Assembly: GCF_007827275.1 (NCBI RefSeq)
Contig: NZ_VISE01000001.1
Location: 3,100,001 to 3,164,000, forward strand
Direction: 5' to 3'
DNA from: Gillisia sp. Hel_I_86
Lineage (GTDB): Bacteria > Bacteroidota > Bacteroidia > Flavobacteriales > Flavobacteriaceae
DNA length: 64,000 nt
The translations under genes were made by a program, and so were the position numbers. Position 1 is the stretch's first letter, and every line of letters begins with the position of its first letter. Of this stretch, positions 26,564-35,825 are shown piece by piece. Under the pieces are notes generated by a model that was given only the letters and a program-made list of their open reading frames with translations, was not told the DNA's origin and did no database searches.

Positions 26564-26729
26564 ATTTGCCATGTTAAATTGATTAATTTATTCCTTCTTT
26601 TATATTCATCTATAAATTTATAAACATATGTAAATAATTATTTTAGCCCCAAATTAGGCTCTCGAAAAATCTTTAGGGACATAAATTTTATTAAATCAAA
26701 ATAAATGTATTCCCAAAATTAAATTATTT

Positions 26730-26877
26730 GTATATCCGTTTTTTGTCCTAATAGTTCTTTCGTCACCCTGAATTTATTTCAGGGTCTCCATATTGCATTG
26801 ATGTACATTGAAATGAGATTCTGAAACAAGTTCAGAATGACGTCATTTTTCAGTTTAGGATACTTTACGGACAAACG
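26730..26877 (+). repeat. Dispersed repeat A, copy 3
   Basis: Starts TATATCCGTTTTTTGTCCTA, continues GTCACCCTGAATTTATTTCA with an inner CCCTGaa/TTcaGGG pairing, then GTTCAGAATGACGTCATTTT, and ends GGATACTTTACGGA. It is the shortest and cleanest of the three copies. Confidence 0.7.
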
Positions 26878-26939
26878 ATTTAAATTATTAAGGTATATAA
26901 AAATTATGATCAATGTCTAAATTTAATGAACATAAAAAC

Positions 26940-27660
26940 AAATGGGGAATAGCAAGAGGGTAACGGGCAGAGCCGCGTTACAATCCATTTCCCCTTAGTT
27001 TTGCTTTCATTTAATAGTGAATAGTGATGAATCGTATGAAATAAAAAAATCCCTTCAAACTTTTTTACTAAAAAATGCTCACAGCCCAGTAAAATTGGTG
27101 AACTTTTTACTAAAAAACACCATTTTTAGAAGGGAATTCTTACAAATTGTATGGGATATAATATCTAAGAACTTATTGAAAATGTTAGTAGATTTTAGTT
27201 AACAACAAAGAACGTTTACCACATCTCCTTTCATCACTTCGCAAAAGCTCCGTTCCAGAAAAAGAGGTTCATTCACAAGCTCTTGGACACAAGTCAAAAA
27301 AGTATTTGCATCATTCTATAAGTCCTAGGAGGAAAACTTTTTTGACTTAAGTGCGCTTGTTCCATTTTCATAACTAACTTCTGGCTTCAAAAGAATGATC
27401 ATTCCTTCAATATTTTTATTCAGCTTTCATAGCTTTAACTTTTATTGCATAAGAAACAGGATTTGAAATTAACGGCCTGCATAAAACTGCTTTGCTTTTT
27501 ATAAGGCCTTTACTTGAAGTGAGATTGCATCAAAAGGTAATGCATACGGCTCTGAAATAAGTAAATGAATATGGAAAAAAACTATTTTCATTTTGATCTC
27601 AATACGCTGCGTAATTAAGCACAAAAGGAAAATGCGCCAGGTAAAAAAAGTGAATTTTTA
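26940..27660 (+). repeat. Long non-coding repeat C, copy 1
   Basis: Blocks in order: AGCAAGAGGGTAACGGGCAG (about 26949), CGCAAAAGCTCCGTTCCAGA followed by AAAAGAGGTTCA (27240), CTTGGACACAAGTC (27282), GGCCTGCATAAAACTGCTTT (27473) with a TATAAGGCC partner, ATCAAAAGGTAATGCATAC (27530), and CACAAAAGGAAAATGC (27620). Copies 2-4 share the order. A 13-bp stem AAGTCAAAAAAGT/ACTTTTTTGACTT (27291-27303, 27336-27348) replaces the GAGCCAAAAA/TTTTTGGCTC stem of the other copies by paired changes. Confidence 0.65.
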
Positions 27661-27894
27661 TGATAGGTCAAGTCAAATTTTCAGCTGTTTTAAAAGAAAA
27701 GAAAGATCTAAAAAAAGCTGGTTTCCATTCGAAGAAAAATTAATTTCAAATGAGGAATATAAATTACACCGGTAAATTCTCTCCGGGAGGAATTCATTTT
27801 TGAGTAGCAAAGCAAGATGTGTCATTGTGATGATTTACAAACTCAATAGAAAATTTATGAGTAATTGCAAATTTGCTTACATCTGTGGGTTGTA

Positions 27895-30800
27895 CTAAAC
27901 TACTTCTTCTAATGCAGATTTCCATATTATAAATCCCTTTTTGTCATCTGAATAATCGTGTATAATTCTCGTAAAGTTTTCAGGGCTTTTTTCTAAAAAT
28001 GTCTGTCTTCCTTTTTCTCTAATAATACTTAATTGGTTATCAATTTGTCTTACTTCCTCAATTAAAGATGCTTTGTTTTTAGGGACATACCAAATATAAG
28101 TGGCTTCTTCAGTGTCCAAAGTTTCCAAAATAATAAAATAATTATTCTCTCCGGCAAGCAGAAAAACAAATGAAAATGGATTTAATACAAAACGAATTTT
28201 CATTATCGGACTTTCGTGTTTGTTAGCCAAGTATCGAATGTTCTGTGAATGTTTGTATTGCTTGTTTTTCAGAATTTCATTCAACAAATCTTCTGCGTGA
28301 GCATAAATTTTCTCCTGTTCTTGTAATTCATCAGAAGTCAGGATGTTTTGATTTTTTGGACTGAACTTCTTGAGCAATCCTTTATTTAGAAACTGAAATT
28401 TCACGCCCTCAACCACTTCTTTATTGATTCGGTCCATATCAGTTGATAGTGCCAATTGAGAAACCAATTTCCCGTTTTCAAATTCAGCAAACAATTCTAC
28501 AGCAACACTTTTTGACTTTAGAGTTTTGATAAAATAGGGTTTAAGCACCTCAAATTCTGGTCTAATTTCGTTGTTTTCAACCTGAAATTGAAGTTCCGTA
28601 TTCATCTCGACAACTGCATATTTGAACGCCACACTTCCATAATGAAACTCTAATTCCTCAATTGCAACTTTAATTTTCTTTTCTATAGTTATAACGTGAT
28701 TTGAAGTTGGGATTTCATCCTTTAGTTCATCAAACAAAGTTGCCTGCTGGTCAATTTTTCGATAATAAGTATTTCGCTTTAAGAAAAGTCTGTTGACATA
28801 ATCAATTTTATAATCTCGATAATCATAAATGATTGGGTTTATTTCAGAGCGTTGTACCCTGCCTATATATTGGATTAGTTTGCCTTCAAAAGAAAAGGGA
28901 TAGACCAAAAACAAACAGCTAATATTTTGTAAATCTGTTCCTTCCCCAAAATATTGTCCTGTTGTAATTAAAACCTGAAAGTTCCCTTCTTGTAATGTTT
29001 TCCATTTAGTTTTTTTGTAAGTTTCTGAATCTTCTCCGCTCAGCGTAATGGCTTCATACGATTGTTTTAAAAACAAATACAACGTATCAATATGCTCTTT
29101 TCGTTCGGTAATGATTACTGTTTTTTTACCTTGGTTCAGTTCCGTTTTTACATCTTCCAATATCAGTTTATTTCGGGTGGTATCGTGAACCAATATTTTT
29201 GAGAACACTTCAAAAATGTCAGTTTTAGAGTTGTAGGGAACATCTAATTCTGTATTTCGAATAATGATTTTTGCCTCTTTATAATTTTCAATTTCGGTGG
29301 GTTGAATATTCGCAATAATCTCTCCCAAATGTGTAAAAATCATTTTACCATCGTTATATTTTCTGAAAGGAGTAGCGGTTAATCCATATAAATAATAGGC
29401 TTCTAATTTCTCAATCGTATTTCTGAAAGTTTTGGCAGGAACGTGATGGCATTCATCCACAATGATGGTTCCAAATTGATTTTGAACAGATTCTATTTGT
29501 TTTGGTAAACTTTGAATTGTTGCAACAGTAATTTGTTTACCAATTTTTGACTTCCCTTGACCGATAACGCCAATATCTCTTTTCGGAATACCCAGAAATA
29601 CTTCAATCCGTTCTATCCATTGTTTCAATAAATGTTTTCGGTGAAGAATAATAAGTGCCGGTTGTCTTTTATCGGCAATTATTTTTAGTCCAATCACTGT
29701 TTTTCCAGAATTTGGTGGGGCTACAATTACCCCGTAATCCTTTTTAGAACTCGTATTTATTACACCTAGTTGATGATTTCGCAACGCAGCATTAAACGCA
29801 AAAGGAATTGATGGCTTAAGTTTTCTTCCATCAACAAATTCAAATTCGATTTGTGATTCTTTACAAAACCTCAAAAGCTTGCCTATAAATCCCCGAGGAA
29901 CAAAGATTTCACTTTCCGATTCCTCAATCATTTTAAAATAACGAGCTGTTTCAAAGGTGTTCCTTCCTGATTTCTTTTTGATGAAAAACTCGGAATTGGC
30001 AAAATTCAATTCTTCTTTCAGAAAATGCGTAAGCGTTGGCGTTAATCCAATTCTGCTAATTCTTATAGTATTGCTTAAATAAATACTAAGTTTTCCATTT
30101 GTTGTTTGCGGTTTTATTTTCCCAGCATCAGGCGCTAATCTATTATAAAGTTCGTCCAAATAGTCTATGGAAACCTTTTGAACATTTTTCAAAAAATTCC
30201 ATTGATCAGTAAATTGTTCAAATGATTCGGGATCAACAAAGCAGCTGTTTCCCTTTTCAAAGGTTGGCTTATAAAGCGGTAAAGCAATGAGGTTTCCGAA
30301 GCCTTTACCTGAGAGAAAATCCTGATTGGGAAATAATCTATCAAAACTTGAACTTTTGTCGAACATTGAAAATGCCCCAGATTGTTCTAAAATAGAAATG
30401 AATATTTTGCGACTTCTTATGGCAGGATATGGTTTGTCAAAAAATATCCAAACGTGTCCGCCATTACCAGAACGGGAACGCTCCAAATAAGCTGGAATGT
30501 CTTTATCATTACAGGCGTTTAGAAAAGTAATAGCTTCCTTTTGCCAATTGGCTTTATCAAAATCTGCTACTAAAAACCAAGTGGTATTGTCTTGTAATAG
30601 TGGATAAATTCCAATCTGATGAAATCCATCTAAGTGCTTTTGAATTTGTTCATCAGTAAATTTTAGATAGGATTTCTCTTTAAAATTATGAAAAGTACCA
30701 CCGTTCATTTTATGTGTACGAAAACGATATGGGTCGTAAAAAACGGCTGGCATATAGCCCGATTTACTCCCCCCGCCTGCCGGACGGGCAGGTTTTTCCC

Positions 30801-30900
30801 AACGGACTGCAAACACATCTTCACGCCCTTTGAAAAGGTAGCGAAAAAGATTGATATTTTCAGAAATTGAAACCATATCATTAAAATTACTCAACCCCAA
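27895..30900 (-). CDS. Primase-polymerase (AEP, TOTE-type) plus SF2 DEAD/DEAH helicase
   Basis: The 1001 residues have an N-terminal archaeo-eukaryotic-primase domain (about 15-250) with catalytic D113 and D115 (VADFDK) and the SGNGGH149 motif. An SF2 helicase follows: Walker A APPNSGKT near 405, DECHH in motif II, GLTATPF in motif III, and a C-terminal helicase half ending in QYIGRVQR. A C-terminal region of about 300 residues is of unknown role. The same architecture occurs in TOTE-type conflict systems. I infer nucleic-acid synthesis and remodelling in antiphage or element defence. Its start overlaps the 105-aa gene by 10 bases, so it is the last gene of a four-gene operon. Residues 36-47 carry an in-frame insert encoded partly by a GC-rich palindrome (30776-30792). 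Confidence 0.85.
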   Translation of the reverse strand: MGLSNFNDMVSISENINLFRYLFKGREDVFAVRWEKPARPAGGGSKSGYMPAVFYDPYRFRTHKMNGGTFHNFKEKSYLKFTDEQIQKHLDGFHQIGIYPLLQDNTTWFLVADFDKANWQKEAITFLNACNDKDIPAYLERSRSGNGGHVWIFFDKPYPAIRSRKIFISILEQSGAFSMFDKSSSFDRLFPNQDFLSGKGFGNLIALPLYKPTFEKGNSCFVDPESFEQFTDQWNFLKNVQKVSIDYLDELYNRLAPDAGKIKPQTTNGKLSIYLSNTIRISRIGLTPTLTHFLKEELNFANSEFFIKKKSGRNTFETARYFKMIEESESEIFVPRGFIGKLLRFCKESQIEFEFVDGRKLKPSIPFAFNAALRNHQLGVINTSSKKDYGVIVAPPNSGKTVIGLKIIADKRQPALIILHRKHLLKQWIERIEVFLGIPKRDIGVIGQGKSKIGKQITVATIQSLPKQIESVQNQFGTIIVDECHHVPAKTFRNTIEKLEAYYLYGLTATPFRKYNDGKMIFTHLGEIIANIQPTEIENYKEAKIIIRNTELDVPYNSKTDIFEVFSKILVHDTTRNKLILEDVKTELNQGKKTVIITERKEHIDTLYLFLKQSYEAITLSGEDSETYKKTKWKTLQEGNFQVLITTGQYFGEGTDLQNISCLFLVYPFSFEGKLIQYIGRVQRSEINPIIYDYRDYKIDYVNRLFLKRNTYYRKIDQQATLFDELKDEIPTSNHVITIEKKIKVAIEELEFHYGSVAFKYAVVEMNTELQFQVENNEIRPEFEVLKPYFIKTLKSKSVAVELFAEFENGKLVSQLALSTDMDRINKEVVEGVKFQFLNKGLLKKFSPKNQNILTSDELQEQEKIYAHAEDLLNEILKNKQYKHSQNIRYLANKHESPIMKIRFVLNPFSFVFLLAGENNYFIILETLDTEEATYIWYVPKNKASLIEEVRQIDNQLSIIREKGRQTFLEKSPENFTRIIHDYSDDKKGFIIWKSALEEVV
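30776..30792. repeat. GC-rich palindrome inserted in frame in the helicase gene
   Basis: CCTGCC-GGACG-GGCAGG stands out in AT-rich DNA. On the coding strand it gives the Pro/Gly-rich PARPAGGG between the otherwise normal WEK and KSGYMPAVFY. It resembles short GC-rich repetitive palindromes of flavobacteria placed inside a gene without breaking the frame. Confidence 0.5.
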
Positions 30901-31208
30901 TCGTCATAATCACGTTGTTCCATAGGAGTTTTTCTTATTTCATCAATATTGGATAATATTTTGTCTAATGTCTTTCTAAACTCTTTTTCGATTACAGATT
31001 CACCATAGAAAATATCATCTATTATTTTTTCGAAATCATCCAACTGAAGCCAATCTTTTATTTTGGCTTCTGCTTGATTCAAATAGTGGTCATCATCTAA
31101 ACAACTAGACGCCAATACCCCGAATTGCAAAGTCAAGTCGTGATTGAATTTTTCTGCCCCTGCGATGATTCCCTTATAAGCCGGTATTGATAAATCGTCT
31201 GTATCCAT
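30891..31208 (-). CDS. 105-aa acidic helical protein of the defence-like operon
   Basis: The 105 residues are acidic and mainly helical (DDLSIPAYKGIIAGAEKFNH, then KIKDWLQLDDFEKIIDDIF), without signal peptide, membrane segment or recognised motif. The gene overlaps the start of the helicase gene by 10 bases and lies 61 bases after the AlbA_2 gene, so it belongs to the same transcript. It might be a regulatory partner of the helicase. The family is not recognised. Confidence 0.65.
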   Translation of the reverse strand: MDTDDLSIPAYKGIIAGAEKFNHDLTLQFGVLASSCLDDDHYLNQAEAKIKDWLQLDDFEKIIDDIFYGESVIEKEFRKTLDKILSNIDEIRKTPMEQRDYDDWG

Positions 31209-31269
31209 TATTTCTTATTTCTATTTAATCTTCTCGCTGACAACTTCTGCCAAATACTATCCGCAAGTT

Positions 31270-33120
31270 TTATTTCTTTTGATAATTAAATTCATCTTTT
31301 AGTTCATTCATAAAGTAACTTCCCTTTGCTGCGGAACTCATTAATTCTTTATACACATTTTCTGGAACATCAAAATACTGGTAAACAGCTCCGTGGTGAA
31401 ATTCTATTTCTAAAATGCGTGCTTCTTTGTCATAACCAACAGCCGCAATGTTGGAAGAGTCTACTGGAATTCTTTTTATTCCTGTAATACTGTCTTCTGA
31501 AATGATAGCGAGCACTTTTTTACCTAAATCAGTAGTATAATATTTTTGATTTTTACTTGTTGGCTTATCAGGCAACGTTTGTTTTAACCAGTCAACCTCC
31601 AAGAGAGGTTTTATGTAGTTATCGAAATTTCTGCTGTTATTATACAAATCCAAGTTTTCCAAAATAGATAAACGGTTTTGTGGCTTTTCACAATAGTTTA
31701 ATACCTTTAGATAAATAGATTCTAAAAGTTCAAGTAACTTAGGCTCTACTTGATCTCTTTTTGGTGTTTTTTGCGACCTAAGATGTTTGTCTATTTCGAC
31801 TAATGATCTTAAAATCAATGTTTTATCTTTGTCCTTTCTTAGGTCGTCTTCCTGACCTAGGATGGAATTTGTGAGTGGGTGTACGGATAGAATACACAAA
31901 AAATAAGCATTGTTTTCGTCCGTCTCAAAAATGGGTGGAGGTGAACCATTTTCGGCTAAACTTTTGTGAATAATAGGCAATCCGGTTCCTCTGCCTTTCA
32001 TGAGTTTCAGCTCTTTTAAATATCCACCTATTTTACGGTTTCTGTAATCACGTGCCACTACTCTTTGTTTTTTTAACATCGCTTGGTTAATAGGTGGCAT
32101 AGGACCAGGGAAACTCAATATTTCAATTTTATCTTTATGTATTTGAATCTCAACAGGGTTTTCATGCTCATAGCTTTTATGATAAACGGCATTGACCACC
32201 GCTTCTTCTATAGCTTGAAAGGGATAGTTAAAGAAGCGTATGGATTCTGCTTGCTTAGCTGATTTAACCACCAATTCTTCGACAATAGTTGATTTAAAAT
32301 ACTGCAAAACATCTCTAATCTGCTGAATAATAGAACCTGTAAATATTTTTTCGGTATAATCTTTCCCAACTTCATTTTTATGAATCACCAATTCAATAGT
32401 CGCTCCGGAAAAATATTTTTCGGGATGTTCATTAAACAAGAGCAAACCAGCATTTGTAGGTCGTAATAGTTCGTCTGAACCTTTGGCAATCATTAGATGT
32501 CTGCACAATTCAGGGAATGGCATTTTTGTACTCTCCTCATACAAGGAGCTCATCACTTCTTTCAAATAGTTTTGAATCAAACGCAAATTCAAATCATCTA
32601 ACAAAGCGGTTTGGTTTATTCGGTCATCAAATGGGATGCGTGCCGTGAGTTCAATCAACCTTCTCTCGTCATCAGAACCATCTTTTATTTTTAACGTTTT
32701 TGAACCTCGCTTGATGTACATTGCTCTTTCAGTTCTTTTTTTGCTTAAACCAATGGGGGCTTTGTAGGGTCTGTTATCTCCCGCGGGGGCAAAAACAACC
32801 AGGATATGCCTCTCATCCATTAAATAAGGCTGAAAAACAGGAATATATACAGGGCTTAATTTATGAGACAGTTCAATCAGTTTTTTCTGGATAGCATCCA
32901 ATTCTTGAACCTCTAAACCAATTGGCGGTAATTTAGCTTTGCCATTTTCTTCTTCTACTCCAATAATGACATAACCTCCATCCCAGTTGTTAATATCATT
33001 AGCATAGGCACATAAAGAGTGAATGACATCCTCTGGATTCCATCCTTTTTTTAACTCAATCCGATCCCATTCAACCGTATTGCCGTGTAGTAATTCATCT
33101 ATATTTATGGGTAATGCCAT
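31270..33120 (-). CDS. AlbA_2 (Schlafen-like)/RecG-like ATPase protein with C-terminal KTSC domain
   Basis: The protein has 616 residues. The AlbA_2 DNA-binding domain (about 12-130) has EWDRIELKKGW and GGYVIIGVEEENG. The HATPase_c_4-type region follows (about 290-410; PFQAIEEAVVNAVYHKSYE, GRGTGLPII). A winged-helix-like linker spans about 440-540, and a KTSC domain is at the end (about 548-612; VDSSNIAAVGYD, GAVYQYFDVPENVY). AlbA_2 proteins are found as regulators and in defence and mobile-element loci; KTSC domains occur at the ends of nucleic-acid-processing proteins. It is the second gene of the operon, 95 bases after the XRE gene. The fusion of AlbA_2-ATPase with KTSC is less common. Confidence 0.8.
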   Translation of the reverse strand: MALPINIDELLHGNTVEWDRIELKKGWNPEDVIHSLCAYANDINNWDGGYVIIGVEEENGKAKLPPIGLEVQELDAIQKKLIELSHKLSPVYIPVFQPYLMDERHILVVFAPAGDNRPYKAPIGLSKKRTERAMYIKRGSKTLKIKDGSDDERRLIELTARIPFDDRINQTALLDDLNLRLIQNYLKEVMSSLYEESTKMPFPELCRHLMIAKGSDELLRPTNAGLLLFNEHPEKYFSGATIELVIHKNEVGKDYTEKIFTGSIIQQIRDVLQYFKSTIVEELVVKSAKQAESIRFFNYPFQAIEEAVVNAVYHKSYEHENPVEIQIHKDKIEILSFPGPMPPINQAMLKKQRVVARDYRNRKIGGYLKELKLMKGRGTGLPIIHKSLAENGSPPPIFETDENNAYFLCILSVHPLTNSILGQEDDLRKDKDKTLILRSLVEIDKHLRSQKTPKRDQVEPKLLELLESIYLKVLNYCEKPQNRLSILENLDLYNNSRNFDNYIKPLLEVDWLKQTLPDKPTSKNQKYYTTDLGKKVLAIISEDSITGIKRIPVDSSNIAAVGYDKEARILEIEFHHGAVYQYFDVPENVYKELMSSAAKGSYFMNELKDEFNYQKK

Positions 33121-33215
33121 TATTTATTTAAATCATATTAAAATTTTTCACTATAATTTCATCATATATTGATGGGGATATCCAAAAACGCTAACCAATT
33201 TTTTCTTTGACTCTT

Positions 33216-33524
33216 TTACTTTTTATTAGCTTTTATATATTTCAACCTTTCCTCGGCTACTTTCAATGCTTCTATTCCTAAATCTTCGTCTTTAATTTCA
33301 TTCAAAATCTTGTCGCTTAGGAACAAAATCAAAAGTTCCTCTGTGTTGTAATTGTATATGTCGGCAAGTTTCAAAACAACTTCTTTTGTAATTTTCCGCT
33401 CTCCACGCTCCATTTTGCTCAAAATAGCTACATCAATGTCGAGCAACGCAGCCACTTTCCGCAAGGGGAGTTCCTTTACTTCTCGTATGTGCCTTAACTT
33501 TTCGCCTATTGTTTCTGTTGACAT
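33216..33524 (-). CDS. XRE-family HTH regulator, first gene of the defence-like operon
   Basis: The 102 residues have a Cro/C1-type helix-turn-helix at about 7-62 (GEKLRHIREVKELPLRKVAA, LSKMERGERKI) and a short helical tail of about 40 residues, perhaps for dimerisation. It begins the leftward operon with the AlbA_2, 105-aa and primase-helicase genes. Direct repeats TTGACATAAT at and just upstream of its own start codon suggest self-repression, as common for control genes of restriction or defence operons. Confidence 0.85.
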   Translation of the reverse strand: MSTETIGEKLRHIREVKELPLRKVAALLDIDVAILSKMERGERKITKEVVLKLADIYNYNTEELLILFLSDKILNEIKDEDLGIEALKVAEERLKYIKANKK

Positions 33525-33547
33525 AATCTATATTGACATAATGTGTC
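33518..33547 (-). promoter_or_regulatory. Candidate operator of the XRE gene
   Basis: TTGACATAAT occurs at 33518-33527, covering the ATG, and again at 33533-33542, 15 bp apart. GACATAATGTGTC (33535-33547) is an imperfect palindrome. The position over the start codon fits an autoregulatory site of the HTH protein. Confidence 0.45.
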
Positions 33548-33925
33548 TAAAATAGGGAGAGATTTTTGATTTATCTTTACTGATTTGAAATTAATTTCAA
33601 CATTCCTGTCGAGCCTTAACAAATTGTCTTTTTAGCAAAGCTTGGGGTATGTGCCTTATGAAGAAATGGAAATACTAGATGAATTGCAAGAATTTGTAAA
33701 ATAATCATATTTTAAAAAGGAAAGTGAAGCTTATCACCTTATGAACTAGATAATTTTAAATCCTTTTCTTGGACTATATTTTAAAATTGGATTAAACTTT
33801 AAAAGCTATATCCATAGAAATTCTATTTACACAAAATTTTGGATACTGTCTTTATTTTTTAGTGAACGTATGCCAAAATAAATTCCCATTTCAAATGGAT
33901 ATAAAATTGAATTTTTGGCTTTGGG
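33548..33925. other. Intergenic region upstream of the defence-like operon
   Basis: It should contain the leftward promoter. A short plus-strand stretch near 33643-33705 reads SLGYVPYEEMEILDELQEFV before a stop and looks like the tail of a lost gene. Otherwise I see nothing coding. Confidence 0.3.
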
Positions 33926-34740
33926 TTCAAGACTTTTTGGACGAACCTTTTTTCCTAGAACAGGATGTAGGGAAATATGATTAGTACACGCATAAATTTC
34001 ACTTCAACTTTTGAATTTGTCGCAAAAATGAGCCTGTTTATAGCAATTCCGAGCGCATTTGTCGCAAATTTCTGGAAATACAAAATTAAAAACAGATACA
34101 AGTATTTGAAAATCAATAATTTAAAAATATGTAACATCGCTCTGCGTGTTACCCTCTTGCTACTCATTTTTATCCGCTTCGCTACTAAAAATGGTAGCTT
34201 CTGTAATGGGCATTAAAACGCTTCCTAATAAAAACCATATACTTATTATATCTTGAACGTTTTCCTTTTGTTTTAGTAAAAAAGTTAAAAAAAAGTGCAA
34301 ATTGAAAATGGATGTTCTTTTCAATTCCATTTACTTCCCATAGCGCCATCCGTTACCTTTTGGTGATTTTTTACACGGGATTTGTAATTGGCAAAGGCTT
34401 ATAAAAGGGAAAGCGCAGCGACCGGTTATGCTGCCGTCCAATTTTAAATCCTGTAATTTTTCCATCAAAAGGTAATGGTAGGTGGGAAGTTGGAGGGCCA
34501 ACCTTGAAATACAGCACGAAAGTTATCTCCTATATTTTCATATAACTACGAATGCCAGCGGACTTGAGCCAAAAAATATTTTAAAGCAGCTTTACATTAC
34601 TCTTATCCGGAATGTACTTTAAGAAATGTAATATAAAAGCACCTTCTATTTTTTGGCTTGTGTCCAAGATTTTTTAGACGAACCGCTTCTCCTGAAATGG
34701 AGTTTTTACGCAATGTAGGGAAATGGGGTGAGGACTTTGC
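33926..34740 (-). repeat. Long non-coding repeat C, copy 2 (inverted, with partial tandem copy)
   Basis: On the minus strand it has the blocks of copy 1: AGCAAGAGGGTAACACGCAG (about 34140-34160), the GGACTTGAGCC/GGCTTGTGTCC stem (34561-34570, 34654-34664), GCAAAGGCTTATAAAAGG and ATCAAAAGGTAATGG. A second partial copy of the GTCCAAGA-TTTTT-GACGAACC block lies at 33926-33975. The region 34000-34160 is shared with copy 3. It carries stop-rich frames only. Confidence 0.6.
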
Positions 34741-34772
34741 CGTCTTCTAAAGCTTAAAACAACTATTTTTTA

Positions 34773-35514
34773 TCATTGGGATTCCCTTTTACGAAGAGAA
34801 GGCTTCAACTTTTTCCGAAGTATATCTATATCAGATGAAATCTTGGTATCAATTACCCTAGCATAGATTTGTGTAGTGGTAAGTTTGGTATGCCCCAATA
34901 ATTTCGATACAGTTTCAATAGGTACGCCATTGGAGAGCGTTACCGTCATTGCAAAGGTATGCCTAGCCACATGGAAACTCAGCTTTTTATGGATACCACA
35001 CTGGCTGGCGATATCCTTAAGGTACTTATTGGTTTTCTGGTTGGAAAATATAGGCAGCAAAAACTCTGAATTATTAGAGGCAGAATATTTATTCAATATA
35101 GTCTTAGCTTTTTCCAATAGAGGTATTTTCATAGGAGTCTGGCTCTTTTCCCGGAAACAGTGTATCCAGTCCCGTCCATCAATACCTTTTACCAAATGGT
35201 TTTTTTGAAAGTTTCTTTACATCTGTGCAAGATAAACCGGTATAGTAAGCAAATAGAAAGATGTTCTTGGTTTTTTCCAATGTGGTACTGGAAATATAGT
35301 TTCTTCCAGTTTTTGAAGCTCCAACCTGCTTAAAAAAGCCCGGTCAAACTTTTTGAATTTCATCTTATAGTCCCGGAATGGGTTCTTGAACATCCATTCT
35401 AATTTTATGGCGAGGTTCAGTAATTTCTTGAACCGTTCCATATGTTTCATGATCCCATTATTGGTCAGTTGTAGCTTTCCAAAACAGGATACTGAATGTG
35501 ATTTTTGTTTCCAT
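34773..35514 (-). pseudogene. Tyrosine recombinase, internally deleted and frameshifted
   Basis: ATG at 35514 gives METKITFSILFW, the usual start of Bacteroidetes phage-type integrases. The sequence then jumps to KHMERFKKLLNLAIKLEW, so about 100 residues of arm- and core-binding domain are missing. The catalytic part is split. LFAYYTGLSCTDVKKL needs a shift near 35250, and a run of seven As (coding strand, about 35200) shifts the frame again before the rest: HVARHTF (H-x-x-R) and LGHTKLTTTQIYARV with the nucleophile Tyr, ending at 34773. It is not functional. Repeats of GGTGACC lie upstream. Confidence 0.8.
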
Positions 35515-35601
35515 TACCTTCTCTTTTAAAAGTTAATAAATTGAGATAAACGAAAATCAAATCACTTTATAAGGTCCGGTAGGTTGAAGTTAAGAAAAAA
35601 A

Positions 35602-35631
35602 GGTGACCGAAGAGGTGACCGATTAGGTCAC
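35602..35631. repeat. GGTGACCGA direct repeats upstream of the integrase remnant
   Basis: GGTGACCGA at 35602-35610 and 35614-35622, then GGTCAC at 35626-35631. They lie about 90 bases upstream of the integrase start and look like recombinase or regulator binding sites. The inverse GGTCACCGAAT occurs in both copies of repeat B. Confidence 0.45.
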
Positions 35632-35758
35632 TTTAAAGATGGTTTTAAATAAAAACAAATGATCCTAAATTCTATTAAAGTATTGAAAATCATTTGTTTA
35701 GGTATTATTTAATGTCATTTAAAACATTAAAAGTCGGGGTGGCAGAACGCACCTCTTA

Positions 35759-35825
35759 TTTGTTATCCCTTGTTAATAGAGACTTTTCAATATTTCTGAT
35801 TTAAAAGGTCACCGAATCGGTTCCA
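35759..35825 (+). repeat. Repeat B, copy 2
   Basis: ATCCCTTGTTAATAGAGACTT and AAAAGGTCACCGAAT, as in 9039-9105, in the same orientation and spacing. It is about 245 bases from the integrase start. Confidence 0.55.

Larger units (their letters stand above)
26564..27894. other. Repeat-filled intergenic region
   Basis: About 1.3 kb without a supported gene. It holds repeat A copy 3 (26730-26877) and the long repeat C copy 1 (about 26940-27660). Two open frames of 60-61 codons (27017-27202 and 27593-27775) lie in the repeat and show no protein-like pattern, so I do not call them. Confidence 0.5.

Noticed and set aside
26940-27660. Group II intron
   Set aside because: I looked for a domain V-like hairpin with a GAAA loop in the copies of repeat C and did not find one, and there is no reverse transcriptase.
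33955-34216. Two overlapping ORFs on opposite strands (70 and 79 codons)
   Set aside because: They lie inside repeat C and their translations follow the repeat, not a protein.
35602-35631. CRISPR array
   Set aside because: The repeated unit is 9 bp with 3-bp spacers, far too short.
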